Below, one piece after another: positions 1-8,991 of a stretch of 64,000 bases of DNA. Source of the DNA: an uncultured Pseudomonadota bacterium (GTDB taxonomy: Bacteria; Pseudomonadota; Gammaproteobacteria; Steroidobacterales; Steroidobacteraceae); contig CAIPVV010000008.1 of NCBI GenBank assembly GCA_903868595.1, positions 1 to 64,000 of the forward strand, read 5' to 3'. Numbering within the stretch: position 1 is the first letter of the stretch; each line of letters starts with the position of its first letter. The notes below the pieces were generated by a model that did not search any database, was not told the origin of the DNA, and worked only from the letters and a program-made list of their open reading frames with translations. The translations under genes were made by a program, and so were the position numbers.

Positions 1-279
1 CCCCCCCCCCCCCCCCCCCGCCGCGCCTGAAACGCGTCTGCGGCAGGCTGGGCAGGGTGAACGTCACGGAAACAGATCGGCCCCTGTGCGGCGGCAACGG
101 ATCCGGCGGCCTGGCACCGGCAGCCCGCGCGGGTCGGCTGCTCACGACCAGCGCGTTGATCCGTTTAACGGCCGTGCAGGGTCGATGTGCCGCTGCGCTG
201 CTTGAACGCGAGCCTCTCCGGGGACCCCGGCCTCCCGACACCGCCAGCGGCGCTCCGCGACGGCGGCATCGCGTGACCC
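1..279. other. window start: C homopolymer and gene-free stretch
   Basis: The first 19 bases are an uninterrupted run of C, which looks like a contig-end or sequencing artefact. The rest is GC-rich and I see no supported gene; a short open frame beginning at 57 has no recognisable product. The stretch lies just downstream of the minus-strand glycosyltransferase gene that ends at 280. No T-tailed hairpin is obvious. Confidence 0.6.
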
Positions 280-1905
280 CTATCGACCCGCGGCGTGGGC
301 CAAGACAATCCACTTCTGCTCGCCGATCATCCAGTTGACCAGGATGTGCGTGCCCGGCACGGCTGGCGAACTGTCGGGATCCGCAAGCACGAGCCGGTCC
401 GGCTTCTCGGCCAGCCAGGCCTGCGCCTGTCCGGCCGTCTCGAAGAACTGCAGGTGCCGCCCCTGCAGGTAGCACAGCCATCCGGCACGCTTGGTCACTT
501 CAAGCCCCGGCGCGAAGAATCCCACGGGACCGCGGTCTGGCGAGATGGCCATCAGCCACGCCGTTGGCAGGCGGTAGTCCCGAACCTGGTCGATGACCGG
601 GATGATGAGCCACATCGCGGCGACGTAGGCAAGCAGGAGTGTTGCGCCGCAGGCGCGCACACCCTGCTGCAATTCCCGGCGCCACAGCGCCAGCCCCGTC
701 AACGCCGCACCACCGGCAAACAGCACCGCCAGCGTGTTGGAACCGACGGCAAGGAAGGGCAGGATGCGCGCGACCTGCGGCAGCTGGGCGTAGTGGGTGG
801 TGCGCCAGAACACCAAGGCCACGGCGGATGCCGCGAAGAATGCCGTCGTGATCCCCAGGCAGGCACGCAGCCACGCCACCTGCGTACGGCCGGCAACCCA
901 CCAACCGATCAGCACGAACATCGCCGGATAGGCCGGCAGCAGGTAGACGCTGCGCTTGGTGGAGGCGGCCGACAGGAACAGGATGCTGACGAGGAACCAC
1001 AGGCCCACCAGGCGCAGCCCCCGCTGGTTGCGCTCCCGCCAGAACTGCCAGAGCGCGCCGGCAAGCAGCAGCGTCCACGGACCCAGGTCCCCGAACAGGC
1101 TGGTGAAGTAGTAGAAGACGCTGTGGCCGCCATGGCCGCGCGTCGTGGTCCCGAAGCGATCGAAATTCTGCAGCCACAACTCCTGCCCCACGTAGTCCGC
1201 GCCCAGGCGACCCACCAGCGGGACGTACCAGAGCGCGGCTACCGCCACGGACAGCAGGGCCAGGGGCGCGAGCCACAGGATGCGGCTCCATTCCCGGTTC
1301 CAGGCATGCCAGAGCGTCAGGATGAGTCCCGGCAGCAGTACGCCCAGCGGACCCTTGGCGAGCACCGCCAGACCAAACGCCAGGAAGGCGGCCATGCGCA
1401 GCACCACGGCGGCCCTGCCCTTGCGCTGGTCACCGGCAACGTAAAGCGCGTAACCCAGCGCCTGGGTCCCGGCGAAGACCATGTCCACCTGCAGCGTGGT
1501 GGCCATCATCCACACCAGCGGTGCCGCGGCCGCGGCCAAGGCCGCATACCACGCAGCCCTGGCGCCCGCGATGCTGCGGGCGAGCCACACGGTGGAGAGC
1601 AGGAACACCAGGCCGCCGATCAACGGCGTGAGTCGCAGCGCGAAGGGCGTCACGCCCCCCAGCAGGTGGGACCAGAACAGGCCGCCCCAGTACGTGAGCA
1701 CCGGATAGTCGAGCCAGGGTTGTCCATTGGCCGTCGGCACGATCCAGTCGCCGCGGGCAATCATCTCCACCACAGGCAGCGCGACATCCGGTTCGTCCGG
1801 GAACCAGTAGTCATGCAGCCCGAGCGGGGGTAGCCAGGCAAACGCCGCCAGCACGGCCACCAGCCAGGGCGCCCACTGCATCCAGCCTTCATTCCGGTCT
1901 TGCAT
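280..1905 (-). CDS. ArnT/PMT-type (GT39) membrane glycosyltransferase
   Basis: A 541-residue polytopic inner-membrane protein with about a dozen hydrophobic segments. The family transfers a sugar from a polyprenyl-phosphate donor to a lipid or protein acceptor on the periplasmic side. The first outer loop carries DEPD (residues 37-40), where the family has its catalytic acidic pair, followed by a WLDYP motif. The last ~100 residues are mostly soluble. It overlaps the upstream GT2-GtrA gene by 17 bp and is probably co-transcribed with it. ATG 1905 has GGAAGG just upstream; a second ATG at 1881 would remove the overlap. No other arn genes are nearby, so a lipid A aminoarabinose role is not supported. 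The acceptor is unknown. Confidence 0.8.
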   Translation of the reverse strand: MQDRNEGWMQWAPWLVAVLAAFAWLPPLGLHDYWFPDEPDVALPVVEMIARGDWIVPTANGQPWLDYPVLTYWGGLFWSHLLGGVTPFALRLTPLIGGLVFLLSTVWLARSIAGARAAWYAALAAAAAPLVWMMATTLQVDMVFAGTQALGYALYVAGDQRKGRAAVVLRMAAFLAFGLAVLAKGPLGVLLPGLILTLWHAWNREWSRILWLAPLALLSVAVAALWYVPLVGRLGADYVGQELWLQNFDRFGTTTRGHGGHSVFYYFTSLFGDLGPWTLLLAGALWQFWRERNQRGLRLVGLWFLVSILFLSAASTKRSVYLLPAYPAMFVLIGWWVAGRTQVAWLRACLGITTAFFAASAVALVFWRTTHYAQLPQVARILPFLAVGSNTLAVLFAGGAALTGLALWRRELQQGVRACGATLLLAYVAAMWLIIPVIDQVRDYRLPTAWLMAISPDRGPVGFFAPGLEVTKRAGWLCYLQGRHLQFFETAGQAQAWLAEKPDRLVLADPDSSPAVPGTHILVNWMIGEQKWIVLAHAAGR

Positions 1906-2974
1906 GGCCCTTCCAGGTGAGATCGAGGTTCAGGAAGTAATTCCAGACCGTGGAGACCGCGATGCCGGCGGCCATGGCCAACGGCAGCAGCGCGCCCAGG
2001 TGCTGCAGGTACCAGGTGACGGACTGGTTGATGAAGGCGCCGCAGGCACTGATGACGACGAACAGGCCGAAGCCCCTGAGGACGTCTGCCGTACTGGAAT
2101 GGCGGCGTTCGGAGAACGTCCAGCTGTTGTTGGCGAGGTAGTTGGAGAGGGCGGCCGTGCCGATCGCAGCGAAGGTTCCCGCCTCCTCCCCCAACACATA
2201 CCGCCAAAGCAGGTAGAAGCTTGCGTACTGCACGCCCACGCCGGACAAACCGACCAGCGCGTACTTGAGGAATCGCGCGCTGATGAGGTTGCGCGTCCCC
2301 AGCTCCGCCAGCGAGAGGAAGAACTCCCACACGACCGCGCCGGAGAGCTTGCTCTCGCCCACCAGGCGCGGCGAGAACACGTAGGGCACCTCGGCAACCG
2401 GCTTGACGCGCAGCAGCGTCAGCATTTCCATGAGCAGCTTGTAGCCGCGGGGGTTCAGGCGCGCGGCGACCTTCAGGAAGGCCTCGCGACGCACCGCGAA
2501 GAACCCGCTCATCGGGTCGGAGGTTCGCAGGCCCAGCACCATCCGGCAGGCCAGGGTTGCCAGACGCGAGAGCAACAGGCGTCGCCGGGACCACTCCCCC
2601 GTGCCGCCGCCGCGCATGAAGCGGCTACCCACCGAGACATCCGCCGTATCCAGCGCCGCCAGCAGTTCCGGCACCTTGGAGGTGTCGTGCTGCAGGTCGG
2701 CGTCCATGACCAGGAGGCGCTCGCCGGTCCCCAGGCTCAGCCCGTCGACGATCGCCGAGGAGAGGCCGCGGCGATCCAGGCGTCGGTAGCAGCGGATGCG
2801 GGCGTCTGCCCTGCCCAGTTCCTGGGCGATCTGCCAGGTGCCGTCGGGGGAATTGTCGTCCACGACAATGACTTCCCAGTCCTCGCGACCGGAAAGGGCT
2901 GCACGCAGCGCCTCGATGGCGCGCGGCAGGCTACCGGCCTCGTTATAGGTCGGCAGTATGATCGACGCGTACAT
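1889..2974 (-). CDS. GT2 polyprenyl-phosphate glycosyltransferase fused to GtrA domain
   Basis: 361 residues in two modules. Residues ~1-225 are a GT-A fold family 2 transferase resembling dolichol-phosphate mannosyltransferase: N-terminal ILPTYNE, DD at 39-40 and the metal-binding DAD at 91-93. Residues ~235-358 form a four-helix GtrA-like membrane domain beginning FLKYALVG, a family thought to help move polyprenyl-linked sugars across the inner membrane. The fusion would make and present a polyprenyl-phosphate sugar, which the overlapping downstream GT39 enzyme could use (inference from order and family). It starts 6 bp after ychF ends. The sugar is unknown. Confidence 0.85.
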   Translation of the reverse strand: MYASIILPTYNEAGSLPRAIEALRAALSGREDWEVIVVDDNSPDGTWQIAQELGRADARIRCYRRLDRRGLSSAIVDGLSLGTGERLLVMDADLQHDTSKVPELLAALDTADVSVGSRFMRGGGTGEWSRRRLLLSRLATLACRMVLGLRTSDPMSGFFAVRREAFLKVAARLNPRGYKLLMEMLTLLRVKPVAEVPYVFSPRLVGESKLSGAVVWEFFLSLAELGTRNLISARFLKYALVGLSGVGVQYASFYLLWRYVLGEEAGTFAAIGTAALSNYLANNSWTFSERRHSSTADVLRGFGLFVVISACGAFINQSVTWYLQHLGALLPLAMAAGIAVSTVWNYFLNLDLTWKGHARPE

Positions 2975-2980
2975 CGGGGC

Positions 2981-4072
2981 TCATACGTTGAAGCGGAAAT
3001 GCATGAGGTCGCCCTCGCGGACGATGTACTCCTTGCCCTCAAGCCGCAGCTTGCCCACTTCCTTGGCCCCCGCCTCGCCTTTGCAGGCAATGTAGTCATC
3101 ATAGGCGATGACCTCGGCGCGGATGAAGCCCCGCTCGAAATCGGTATGGATCACGCCCGCGGCCTGCGGGGCGGTGGAGCCGGCCTTCACGGTCCAGGCA
3201 CGTACTTCCTTCGGTCCAACGGTAAAGTAGGTCTGCAGGCCCAGCAGCTGGTAGGCACCGCGGATCACGCGGTTCAAGCCCGGCTCCTCCAGGCCCAGGT
3301 CCTTCAGGAACTCGGCGCGCTCGGAGTCCTCCAGCTGCGCAATTTCCGCCTCGATGGCCGCGCAGACAGCCACGACCACCGCCCCGTCGCGCCTGGCGCG
3401 CTCGGTCACGGCATCCAGGAACTTGTTGTTCTTGAAGCCCGACTCGTTGACGTTCGCCACGTACATGACGGGCTTGAGCGTGATCAGGTGCAGGTCCCGC
3501 AGGTCCTTGCGATCGTCCTCGGTCATCTCCATCGAGCGAGCCGGGTTGCCGTTGTTCAGGTGTTCCCGCAGGCGCTGCAGCAGGGCGTGCTTGCGCACCG
3601 CCTCCTTGTCGCCGGACTTGATCAGCTTGGCGGCGCGATCCACCGCCTTCTCCACGCTCTGCAGGTCGGCAAGACCCAGTTCCGTGTCGATCACATCGAT
3701 ATCGGCGATCGGGTTCACGCCGCCAGCGACGTGGACGATGTCATCGTCCTCGAAGCAGCGCACGACATGGGTGATCGCATCGGTCTCGCGGATGTGGGCC
3801 AGGAACTGGTTCCCCAGGCCCTCGCCCTTGGAGGCGCCGGCCACCAGGCCGGCGATGTCGACGAACTCGATGGCCGTGGGCAGGACGCGCTCGGGCTTGG
3901 CAATCGCGGCCAGCTCCTCCAGGCGCGGGTCCGGCACGCCCACGACGCCCACGTTGGGGTCGATCGTACAGAACGGATAGTTCTCCGCCGCGATCTGGGC
4001 GCGGGTGAGCGCGTTGAAGAGGGTGGACTTGCCGACGTTGGGCAAACCGACGATGCCGCACTTGATGCCCAT
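2981..4072 (-). CDS. ychF: redox-regulated ATPase/GTPase YchF (Obg family)
   Basis: 363 residues, the normal length for YchF. The P-loop GLPNVGKST is near the N terminus, followed by a DIAGL G3 motif and an NVNE motif; YchF proteins have a modified G4 that favours ATP. A helical insert lies mid-protein and a TGS-like domain ends in FRFNV. YchF binds ribosomes and affects stress responses in other bacteria. The gene starts 5 bp after pth, the classic pth-ychF pairing, and is followed by the GT2-GtrA gene. Confidence 0.97.
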   Translation of the reverse strand: MGIKCGIVGLPNVGKSTLFNALTRAQIAAENYPFCTIDPNVGVVGVPDPRLEELAAIAKPERVLPTAIEFVDIAGLVAGASKGEGLGNQFLAHIRETDAITHVVRCFEDDDIVHVAGGVNPIADIDVIDTELGLADLQSVEKAVDRAAKLIKSGDKEAVRKHALLQRLREHLNNGNPARSMEMTEDDRKDLRDLHLITLKPVMYVANVNESGFKNNKFLDAVTERARRDGAVVVAVCAAIEAEIAQLEDSERAEFLKDLGLEEPGLNRVIRGAYQLLGLQTYFTVGPKEVRAWTVKAGSTAPQAAGVIHTDFERGFIRAEVIAYDDYIACKGEAGAKEVGKLRLEGKEYIVREGDLMHFRFNV

Positions 4073-4077
4073 ATGCC

Positions 4078-4674
4078 TTAAGCCTTCTCTTTGCTGTCTT
4101 TGGTGTGGAGCTTCTGCATCGCAGCCTGGGCGCCCAGTTCGAACACCAGCGGTACGACGTCGGCGCCGGCACGCGTGCCGTCGTCGAGGAGCGGCTGCTC
4201 CGCGCTCGACGCGCGGCTCAGCACGAATTGTGTAACCAGGTCGCGTGACCCGGGATGACCGATACCCAGACGCAAGCGCCAGAAGTCCTCGCCCAGCTTG
4301 GCGATCAGGTCCTTCAGGCCATTGTGCCCGCCCGACCCACCGCCCTGCTTGAGGCGCACGGCGCCAACGGGCAGGTCCAGTTCGTCATGGGCAACCAGCA
4401 CGCTGCTGGCGGGGATCTTGTAGAAATTGGCAACGGCGGCCGTGACGCCGCCGCTTAGGTTCATGAACGCCATCGGCTTCACGAGCCAGACCTCTTCGCC
4501 GCCGATGCGCACGCGCGCCATCGCGGCATTGAAGCGCGGCTCCATCCGCCAGGTACCGCCATGGCGCCGGGCCAGCTCGTCGACGAGCCAGAACCCGGCG
4601 TTGTGACGCGTCTGCTCGTACTCCCTGCCCGGATTGCCGAGGCCGGCAATGATCTTGATCGCGGGACTCGGCAT
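4078..4674 (-). CDS. pth: peptidyl-tRNA hydrolase
   Basis: 198 residues. The enzyme cleaves the ester bond of peptidyl-tRNAs released early from ribosomes. GLGNPG near the N terminus, TRHNAGFW with the catalytic His, FMNLSG and the HDELDLP segment are all present. The C-terminal tail is slightly extended and Lys-rich. It lies between rplY and ychF, the conserved proteobacterial order, and was probably transcribed with them from upstream of prs or rplY. Confidence 0.97.
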   Translation of the reverse strand: MPSPAIKIIAGLGNPGREYEQTRHNAGFWLVDELARRHGGTWRMEPRFNAAMARVRIGGEEVWLVKPMAFMNLSGGVTAAVANFYKIPASSVLVAHDELDLPVGAVRLKQGGGSGGHNGLKDLIAKLGEDFWRLRLGIGHPGSRDLVTQFVLSRASSAEQPLLDDGTRAGADVVPLVFELGAQAAMQKLHTKDSKEKA

Positions 4675-4707
4675 GCCAGGCAGGGTGTCGTAGGCAGACG
4701 GTGGCGC

Positions 4708-5400
4708 TTACTTCTTCGCCGGGGCAGCCTTCGCCGGCGCCGCAGCAGCCTTGGCCGGGGCGGCCTTGGCAGCCGCAGGCGCAGCCGCGGCAGCCGCCTC
4801 GGCAGCGACCGGCTCCTCGACTTCAACGCGCGGCGCATGGATCACGACAACCGGGGCATCGTGGCCATGGGCCAGTTCCGGAATCGTGACGCCAGCCGGC
4901 AGCTTCAGGTCCGAGAGCTTGACCGTGTCGTTCAGGCTCATCGCGCCCATGTCGACCTCCAGCGCCTCCGGCAGATCCTTCGGCAAGCAGGAGATCTCGA
5001 TGTCGGTGCGCATGTGGGACACGGTACCACCCTGCAGCTTCACGCCGGGGCTGGAGGCCTCGTTCAGGAAGTGGATCGGCAGGTGCAGGCGGATCGGCTG
5101 GTCTTCCAGCACGCGCTGCAAGTCGACGTGGACGATGGCGTTCTTCGCCGGGTGCATCTGCACGTCCTTGACGATCGCCGGCTGCTTCTTGCCTTCCACG
5201 TCCACCGACACGATCGTCGAGTAGAACTTCTCATTGTCGATGAGCAGCAGCAGCTTCTGGTGGCTCAAGGCCAGGGCGGCCGGCTCACCGGAGCCGCCAT
5301 AGATGATTGCCGGAACCTTGCCCGCAAGACGCAGGCGGCGGCTCGCACCCTTGCCCTGGTCCTTGCGCGATTCGGCATTGATTTCAAAGTTAATACGCAT
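4708..5400 (-). CDS. rplY: 50S ribosomal protein L25/general stress protein Ctc
   Basis: 230 residues from ATG 5400, chosen because AGGAGA sits just upstream on the minus strand; an open frame 20 codons longer lacks such support. The first ~90 residues are the 5S rRNA-binding L25 domain and the next ~100 the Ctc/TL5 beta domain. The tail from ~195 is almost entirely Ala, Lys and Pro, a low-complexity basic extension common in high-GC long-form L25 proteins. It lies between prs and pth. Confidence 0.95.
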   Translation of the reverse strand: MRINFEINAESRKDQGKGASRRLRLAGKVPAIIYGGSGEPAALALSHQKLLLLIDNEKFYSTIVSVDVEGKKQPAIVKDVQMHPAKNAIVHVDLQRVLEDQPIRLHLPIHFLNEASSPGVKLQGGTVSHMRTDIEISCLPKDLPEALEVDMGAMSLNDTVKLSDLKLPAGVTIPELAHGHDAPVVVIHAPRVEVEEPVAAEAAAAAAPAAAKAAPAKAAAAPAKAAPAKK

Positions 5401-5463
5401 TGTCTTCTCCTGACGTTTACACATTCGACGCGCTGCCGCGACCAGCGGCGCGTCACCCAAAAA

Positions 5464-6417
5464 CTAGTCTATGTAGAGCGAGCTGACGGACTCTTCGTCG
5501 CGCACGCGGCGGATGGTCTCCGCCAGCAGCGCCGCGACCGACAGCACCCGGATACGGCCGCAGTCCCGCGCCGGCGCCGACAGCGGGATGGTGTCGGTGA
5601 CGACCAGCTCATCCAGCTCGGACTTGGAAATTCGCTCAACGGCCTTGCCGGACAGCACGGGGTGCGTGATGTAGGCAATGACCTTCTTGGCACCCTGCTC
5701 CTTCAGCGCCGTCGCGGCCTGGCACAGCGTGCCGGCGGTGTCGACCATGTCGTCGATGAGGATGCAGCTGCGATCCTTCACGTCGCCGATGATGTTCATC
5801 ACCTTGACCTCGTTGGCGCGAGGCCGGCGCTTGTCGATGATCGCAAGCTCGCTGTCGTCCAGCTGCTTGGCCAGCGCCCGGGCACGCACCACGCCGCCCA
5901 CGTCCGGCGACACGACGACGATGTTCTCGTAGCGCTGCCGCCAGGCATCGCCCAGCAGCACCGGGGAGCCGTAGACGTTGTCGACCGGGATGTCGAAGAA
6001 CCCCTGGATCTGGTCGGCGTGCAGGTCGACCGTCAGCAGGCGGTCCACGCCTGCGCCGGAGATCATGTTGGCGACCAGCTTGGCCGTGATGGCGGCGCGC
6101 GTGGCGCGCGGGCGACGGTCCTGGCGGGCATAGCCGAAGTACGGCACGACGGCGGTGATGCGCGCCGCCGAGGCCCGCCGGCAGGCATCCACCATCACCA
6201 GCAGCTCCATCAGGTGATCATTGGCCGGAGGACAGGTCGACTGCACGATGAAGACGTCGCGGCCGCGCACGTTTTCCATGAGCTCGACATTGACCTCGCC
6301 ATCGCTGAAGCGGCCCACCGAGGCACGCCCCAGGGGCACCATCAAGTGACGGGCGATATCATGGGCGAGCGCCGGATTGGCGCTGCCCGTGAAAAGAGCC
6401 ATTGTTTGCTCGCCCAC
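5464..6417 (-). CDS. prs: ribose-phosphate pyrophosphokinase (PRPP synthase)
   Basis: 317 residues. The enzyme makes PRPP from ribose 5-phosphate and ATP for purine, pyrimidine, His, Trp and NAD synthesis. Visible signatures are [18 protein letters not shown] and the PRPP-binding [10 protein letters not shown]-type loop (here [10 protein letters not shown]). I favour the GTG at 6417 because AGAAGG lies 9 bp upstream and homologues carry a few residues before the first beta strand; ATG 6402 is the alternative. It is divergent from the Tat-SDR gene. In many gammaproteobacteria tRNA-Gln and ispE come immediately upstream; here ~7 kb of other genes intervene. Confidence 0.96.
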   Translation of the reverse strand: MGEQTMALFTGSANPALAHDIARHLMVPLGRASVGRFSDGEVNVELMENVRGRDVFIVQSTCPPANDHLMELLVMVDACRRASAARITAVVPYFGYARQDRRPRATRAAITAKLVANMISGAGVDRLLTVDLHADQIQGFFDIPVDNVYGSPVLLGDAWRQRYENIVVVSPDVGGVVRARALAKQLDDSELAIIDKRRPRANEVKVMNIIGDVKDRSCILIDDMVDTAGTLCQAATALKEQGAKKVIAYITHPVLSGKAVERISKSELDELVVTDTIPLSAPARDCGRIRVLSVAALLAETIRRVRDEESVSSLYID

Positions 6418-6584
6418 GGTTGCTAACCTTCTGATTGTGCTGGGAAACTTCTAATTATAGCCCAGTGCCCCCCTTGACGGCAGTGGATTTTATCCCTTGC
6501 CCTGGCCGACCGCCGGACGGAACCTCGTCGGCGCGGCACACCTCCAACGAGGGCGCTCACATAACAACAAACGGGGACACGCCG

Positions 6585-7676
6585 ATGACCAACCTTTTTG
6601 ACGAATGCCTGCCGGGCCGCCGCCGCTTCCTGGGTGGCGTGGCGCTGGCCGCCACCGCCACGGGCCTTGCAGGCGCCCTGGGCGCCCGGGCCGCCTACGC
6701 CCAGGGGGCCACCGTGCCCGCCCCCAAGAGCGCCCCGCTGCGCGACGTGGCCGGCAAGGTGGCCTACGTCACCGGCGCCTCCAGCGGCATCGGCCTGGGG
6801 ATCGCCCGCGCGGCTTACGCCCAGGGGATGAAGGTCATCATCGGCTATATCGACGAGAGCCAGATCGAGGCGGCGCTCGCCCTGTTCCCCGACAAGCAGC
6901 GCATCCACGCCATCAAGCACGACATCACCGACATTCCCGGCTGGGGCAGGCTGGCCGACGAGGCAGAGACCAAGTTCGGCCGCGTGCACCTGCTGGTCAA
7001 CAACGCCGGCGTCGGCGTTCGCGCCCAGGTGGCCGAGGCCACGCGCAACGACTTCGACTGGGGCTTCAGCGTCAACGTGGGCGGCATATTCAACGGCATC
7101 CAGACCTTCGTGCCGCGCATGCGGGCCTACGGCGAGGGCGCCCACATCTGCACGACCTCCTCGATGAGCGGCGTGCTGCCGGGCGGCAAGGCGGGCATCT
7201 ACACCGCCACCAAGTTCGCCTCCATGGGCCTCATGGAGGCCCTGCGGATCGAACTGGAAGACACCAACATCGGCACCTCCGTGTACCTGCCGGGCGCCGT
7301 CAATACCAACATCGGCCGCAGCGAGCTCTACCGCCCGGCACAGCTGAAGAACGCGCCGCGTGCCGCTGCGACCCCTGCGCAGCCGCCGCGACCGCCCGCC
7401 ACCGGCATGCCCGGCAATCCCCCGGCACCGGCCGGCATGGATCCCCTGGAGGCCGGCGAGGTCGTGATGCGCGGTATCCGCAACAATGACCTGTTCATCT
7501 TCTCCCACCCGGAGTTCAAGCAGGGCATGCAGGAGCGCTTTGATTCCATCATCGCGTCGCTGCCGCTGGACCATCAGCCCACGCCGGAACGCCTGAACCT
7601 GGAACGCGTCACGATGCGCGTGCCGCTGTACGCGGCCGAGACCGCCCGGATGCAGGCCAGCCCGCGAGGCAAGTAG
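6585..7676 (+). CDS. Tat-signal-bearing short-chain dehydrogenase/reductase
   Basis: 363 residues from ATG 6585. The N terminus has a twin-arginine motif, GRRRFLGG, then a hydrophobic stretch and an AYAQ cleavage-like site, so export folded with its cofactor is likely. The body is a classical Rossmann SDR: TGASSGIG cofactor loop, NNAG, an active-site Ser, then YTATK containing the Tyr-Lys pair. A Pro-rich insertion sits around residues 260-290. Most SDRs are cytosolic, so a Tat signal is unusual. It is divergent from prs across a ~165-bp gap. The substrate is unknown; the spacing to the downstream toxin-antitoxin pair suggests a separate unit. Confidence 0.85.
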   Translation: MTNLFDECLPGRRRFLGGVALAATATGLAGALGARAAYAQGATVPAPKSAPLRDVAGKVAYVTGASSGIGLGIARAAYAQGMKVIIGYIDESQIEAALALFPDKQRIHAIKHDITDIPGWGRLADEAETKFGRVHLLVNNAGVGVRAQVAEATRNDFDWGFSVNVGGIFNGIQTFVPRMRAYGEGAHICTTSSMSGVLPGGKAGIYTATKFASMGLMEALRIELEDTNIGTSVYLPGAVNTNIGRSELYRPAQLKNAPRAAATPAQPPRPPATGMPGNPPAPAGMDPLEAGEVVMRGIRNNDLFIFSHPEFKQGMQERFDSIIASLPLDHQPTPERLNLERVTMRVPLYAAETARMQASPRGK

Positions 7677-7705
7677 GCAAACGCCACTTGACCAGATGGC
7701 CGGGC

Positions 7706-7727
7706 CATTATTATAAATATAATAATG
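7706..7727. promoter_or_regulatory. 22-bp palindromic operator/promoter of the AbrB-Doc pair
   Basis: A perfect inverted repeat with 10-bp arms around a central AA, almost all A/T and conspicuous in a GC-rich sequence. It lies 14 bp upstream of the AbrB GTG start. Type II toxin-antitoxin operons are normally repressed by the antitoxin at such palindromes, and the A/T content could also serve as a -10 region. The operator role is inferred from position and symmetry. Confidence 0.6.
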
Positions 7728-7741
7728 CGCCCGGAGGCCCA

Positions 7742-7966
7742 GTGAGCACGCTCAAACTGACGGCGATCGGCACCTCGACCGGTGTCGTGATTCCCAAGGA
7801 AATGCTGAACCGGATGAAGGTCTCACGCGGGGACACGCTGTTCGTCTCCGAGACCCCTGGCGGTTATCTGGTAACGCCTTATGACCCGGCTGTGGCGGCG
7901 CAGGTGGAAGCCGGCCGCCACTTCATGAAGGACTACCGCGACACGTTCAAGGCCCTCGCCGAGTGA
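7742..7966 (+). CDS. AbrB/MazE-type antitoxin
   Basis: 74 residues. GTG 7742 is chosen because GGAGG ends 4 bp upstream and the swapped-hairpin AbrB fold starts right there (LKLTAIGTSTGVVIPKE). The C-terminal ~30 residues would wrap and neutralise the toxin. It overlaps the downstream doc gene by 4 bp (GTGA), so the two are translationally coupled. It should bind DNA as a dimer at the 7706-7727 palindrome and repress its own operon. Confidence 0.88.
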   Translation: MSTLKLTAIGTSTGVVIPKEMLNRMKVSRGDTLFVSETPGGYLVTPYDPAVAAQVEAGRHFMKDYRDTFKALAE

Positions 7967-8358
7967 GCCGGGCGCCGCGTTGGATTGATAAGGACGCGCT
8001 AGTGCTCCTGCACGGGGAGAGCCTCAGCCTGTTTGGAGGCTCGGCCGGGCTGCGTGACGAGGGCCTGCTCGATTCGGCGCTCGCCCGACCCGAGAACCAG
8101 CAGCGCTACGCGGCCCAGCCCGACCTCGCCGCCCTAGCAGCAGCCTACGGATATGGGCTTGCCCAGAACCACCCCTTCGTGGATGGCAACAAGCGCGCGG
8201 CGCTTCTGGCAATTGCGCTGTTCCTGCACGTCAACGGACACAGCTTTCACCCCGACAAGGTCGACGCCGTCCGTGTGATCTTCGGCCTCGCCGCAGGCCA
8301 AGTCGGCGAGCATGCGCTCGCCGACTGGATCCGCAGCAACATGACCGTGCAGGGCTAG
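7963..8358 (+). CDS. doc: Doc-type Fic-fold toxin (death-on-curing family)
   Basis: 131 residues, typical of Doc. The Fic core motif HPFVDGNKR is at residues 70-78. P1 Doc has DANK where this protein has DGNK, closer to AMPylating Fic enzymes; P1 Doc phosphorylates EF-Tu. Which transfer this protein performs cannot be told from sequence. The GTG start overlaps the antitoxin stop. No inhibitory Fic helix motif is seen, so the AbrB partner should be the antidote. Confidence 0.9.
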   Translation: MSRAPRWIDKDALVLLHGESLSLFGGSAGLRDEGLLDSALARPENQQRYAAQPDLAALAAAYGYGLAQNHPFVDGNKRAALLAIALFLHVNGHSFHPDKVDAVRVIFGLAAGQVGEHALADWIRSNMTVQG

Positions 8359-8382
8359 CGCCGGACCCGTTCGATTACCTAC

Positions 8383-8991
8383 CTACGGCTTGGTCGGCGG
8401 TGCTGCCGGCGGTGCTGCCGGGAAGGCCTTCAACGCCTCGATATCCTGCGGTCGCAGTTTCTGCGGCGGGACGCAGCGCGCATCGCTGCGCTGCAGGGCT
8501 TCGATGGTCGCCCGGCTGAGCGGTACCGGGGCGCAGCCGTGGCTCTCCTCGCAGACCAGGTCCCACTGCGGCTTCGCCGCCGCGTGGCAGCCGAGGCAAT
8601 TGCCCCCGAAGCGGTTGATCACATCCGTGTACCCCTCGTGCCGGATGGTGCTGCCCTGGGGGCTCACGTCCAGCTCGAAGAACTGCCAGTCCTTCGTGGC
8701 GGCGTTCGTGCCCGGCGGCTGCTTGACCATCACCTCGGTGGGGATCAACTGCACGACCGAGCCCACCGGATAGACGCCGCCCTGCGCCGAGTTGGCGACC
8801 TTCAGCGTGTCCTTGAGACTGCCCTTCAGGAGGTTGTCGACGTAGAAGCCGCGCACCGGCGTCATCGTCGCCATGCACTTGAAGGAGGCCGCCGTTACGG
8901 CGATCGGAGCCTCTGCAGCCACGGCGCCGACGCCCGCACCCAGCAGCATCACCGCGAGCAACGCGGACCATGGACGGGAGCGTGTCTTCAT
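8383..8991 (-). CDS. secreted monohaem cytochrome, possibly P460-like
   Basis: 202 residues with a Sec signal peptide (basic start, LLAVMLLGAG core, AVAAEA-like cleavage site). One haem c motif, CLGCH, is at residues 132-136. The segment before it, with an isolated Lys near residue 90 and an aromatic DWQFFELD strand, resembles cytochrome P460-family proteins, in which a Lys crosslinks the haem; this assignment is tentative. The tail is Pro/Ala-rich. It shares an ATGA overlap with the upstream OhrR-like regulator, implying coupled translation. Substrate or electron partner unknown. Confidence 0.7.
   Translation of the reverse strand: MKTRSRPWSALLAVMLLGAGVGAVAAEAPIAVTAASFKCMATMTPVRGFYVDNLLKGSLKDTLKVANSAQGGVYPVGSVVQLIPTEVMVKQPPGTNAATKDWQFFELDVSPQGSTIRHEGYTDVINRFGGNCLGCHAAAKPQWDLVCEESHGCAPVPLSRATIEALQRSDARCVPPQKLRPQDIEALKAFPAAPPAAPPTKP

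Noticed and set aside
57-338. 93-codon frame at the window start
   Set aside because: Low-complexity composition and overlap with the glycosyltransferase gene end; no family match.
1904-4081. 725-codon plus-strand open frame opposite GT2 and ychF
   Set aside because: No recognisable domain; the opposite strand encodes well-conserved proteins.
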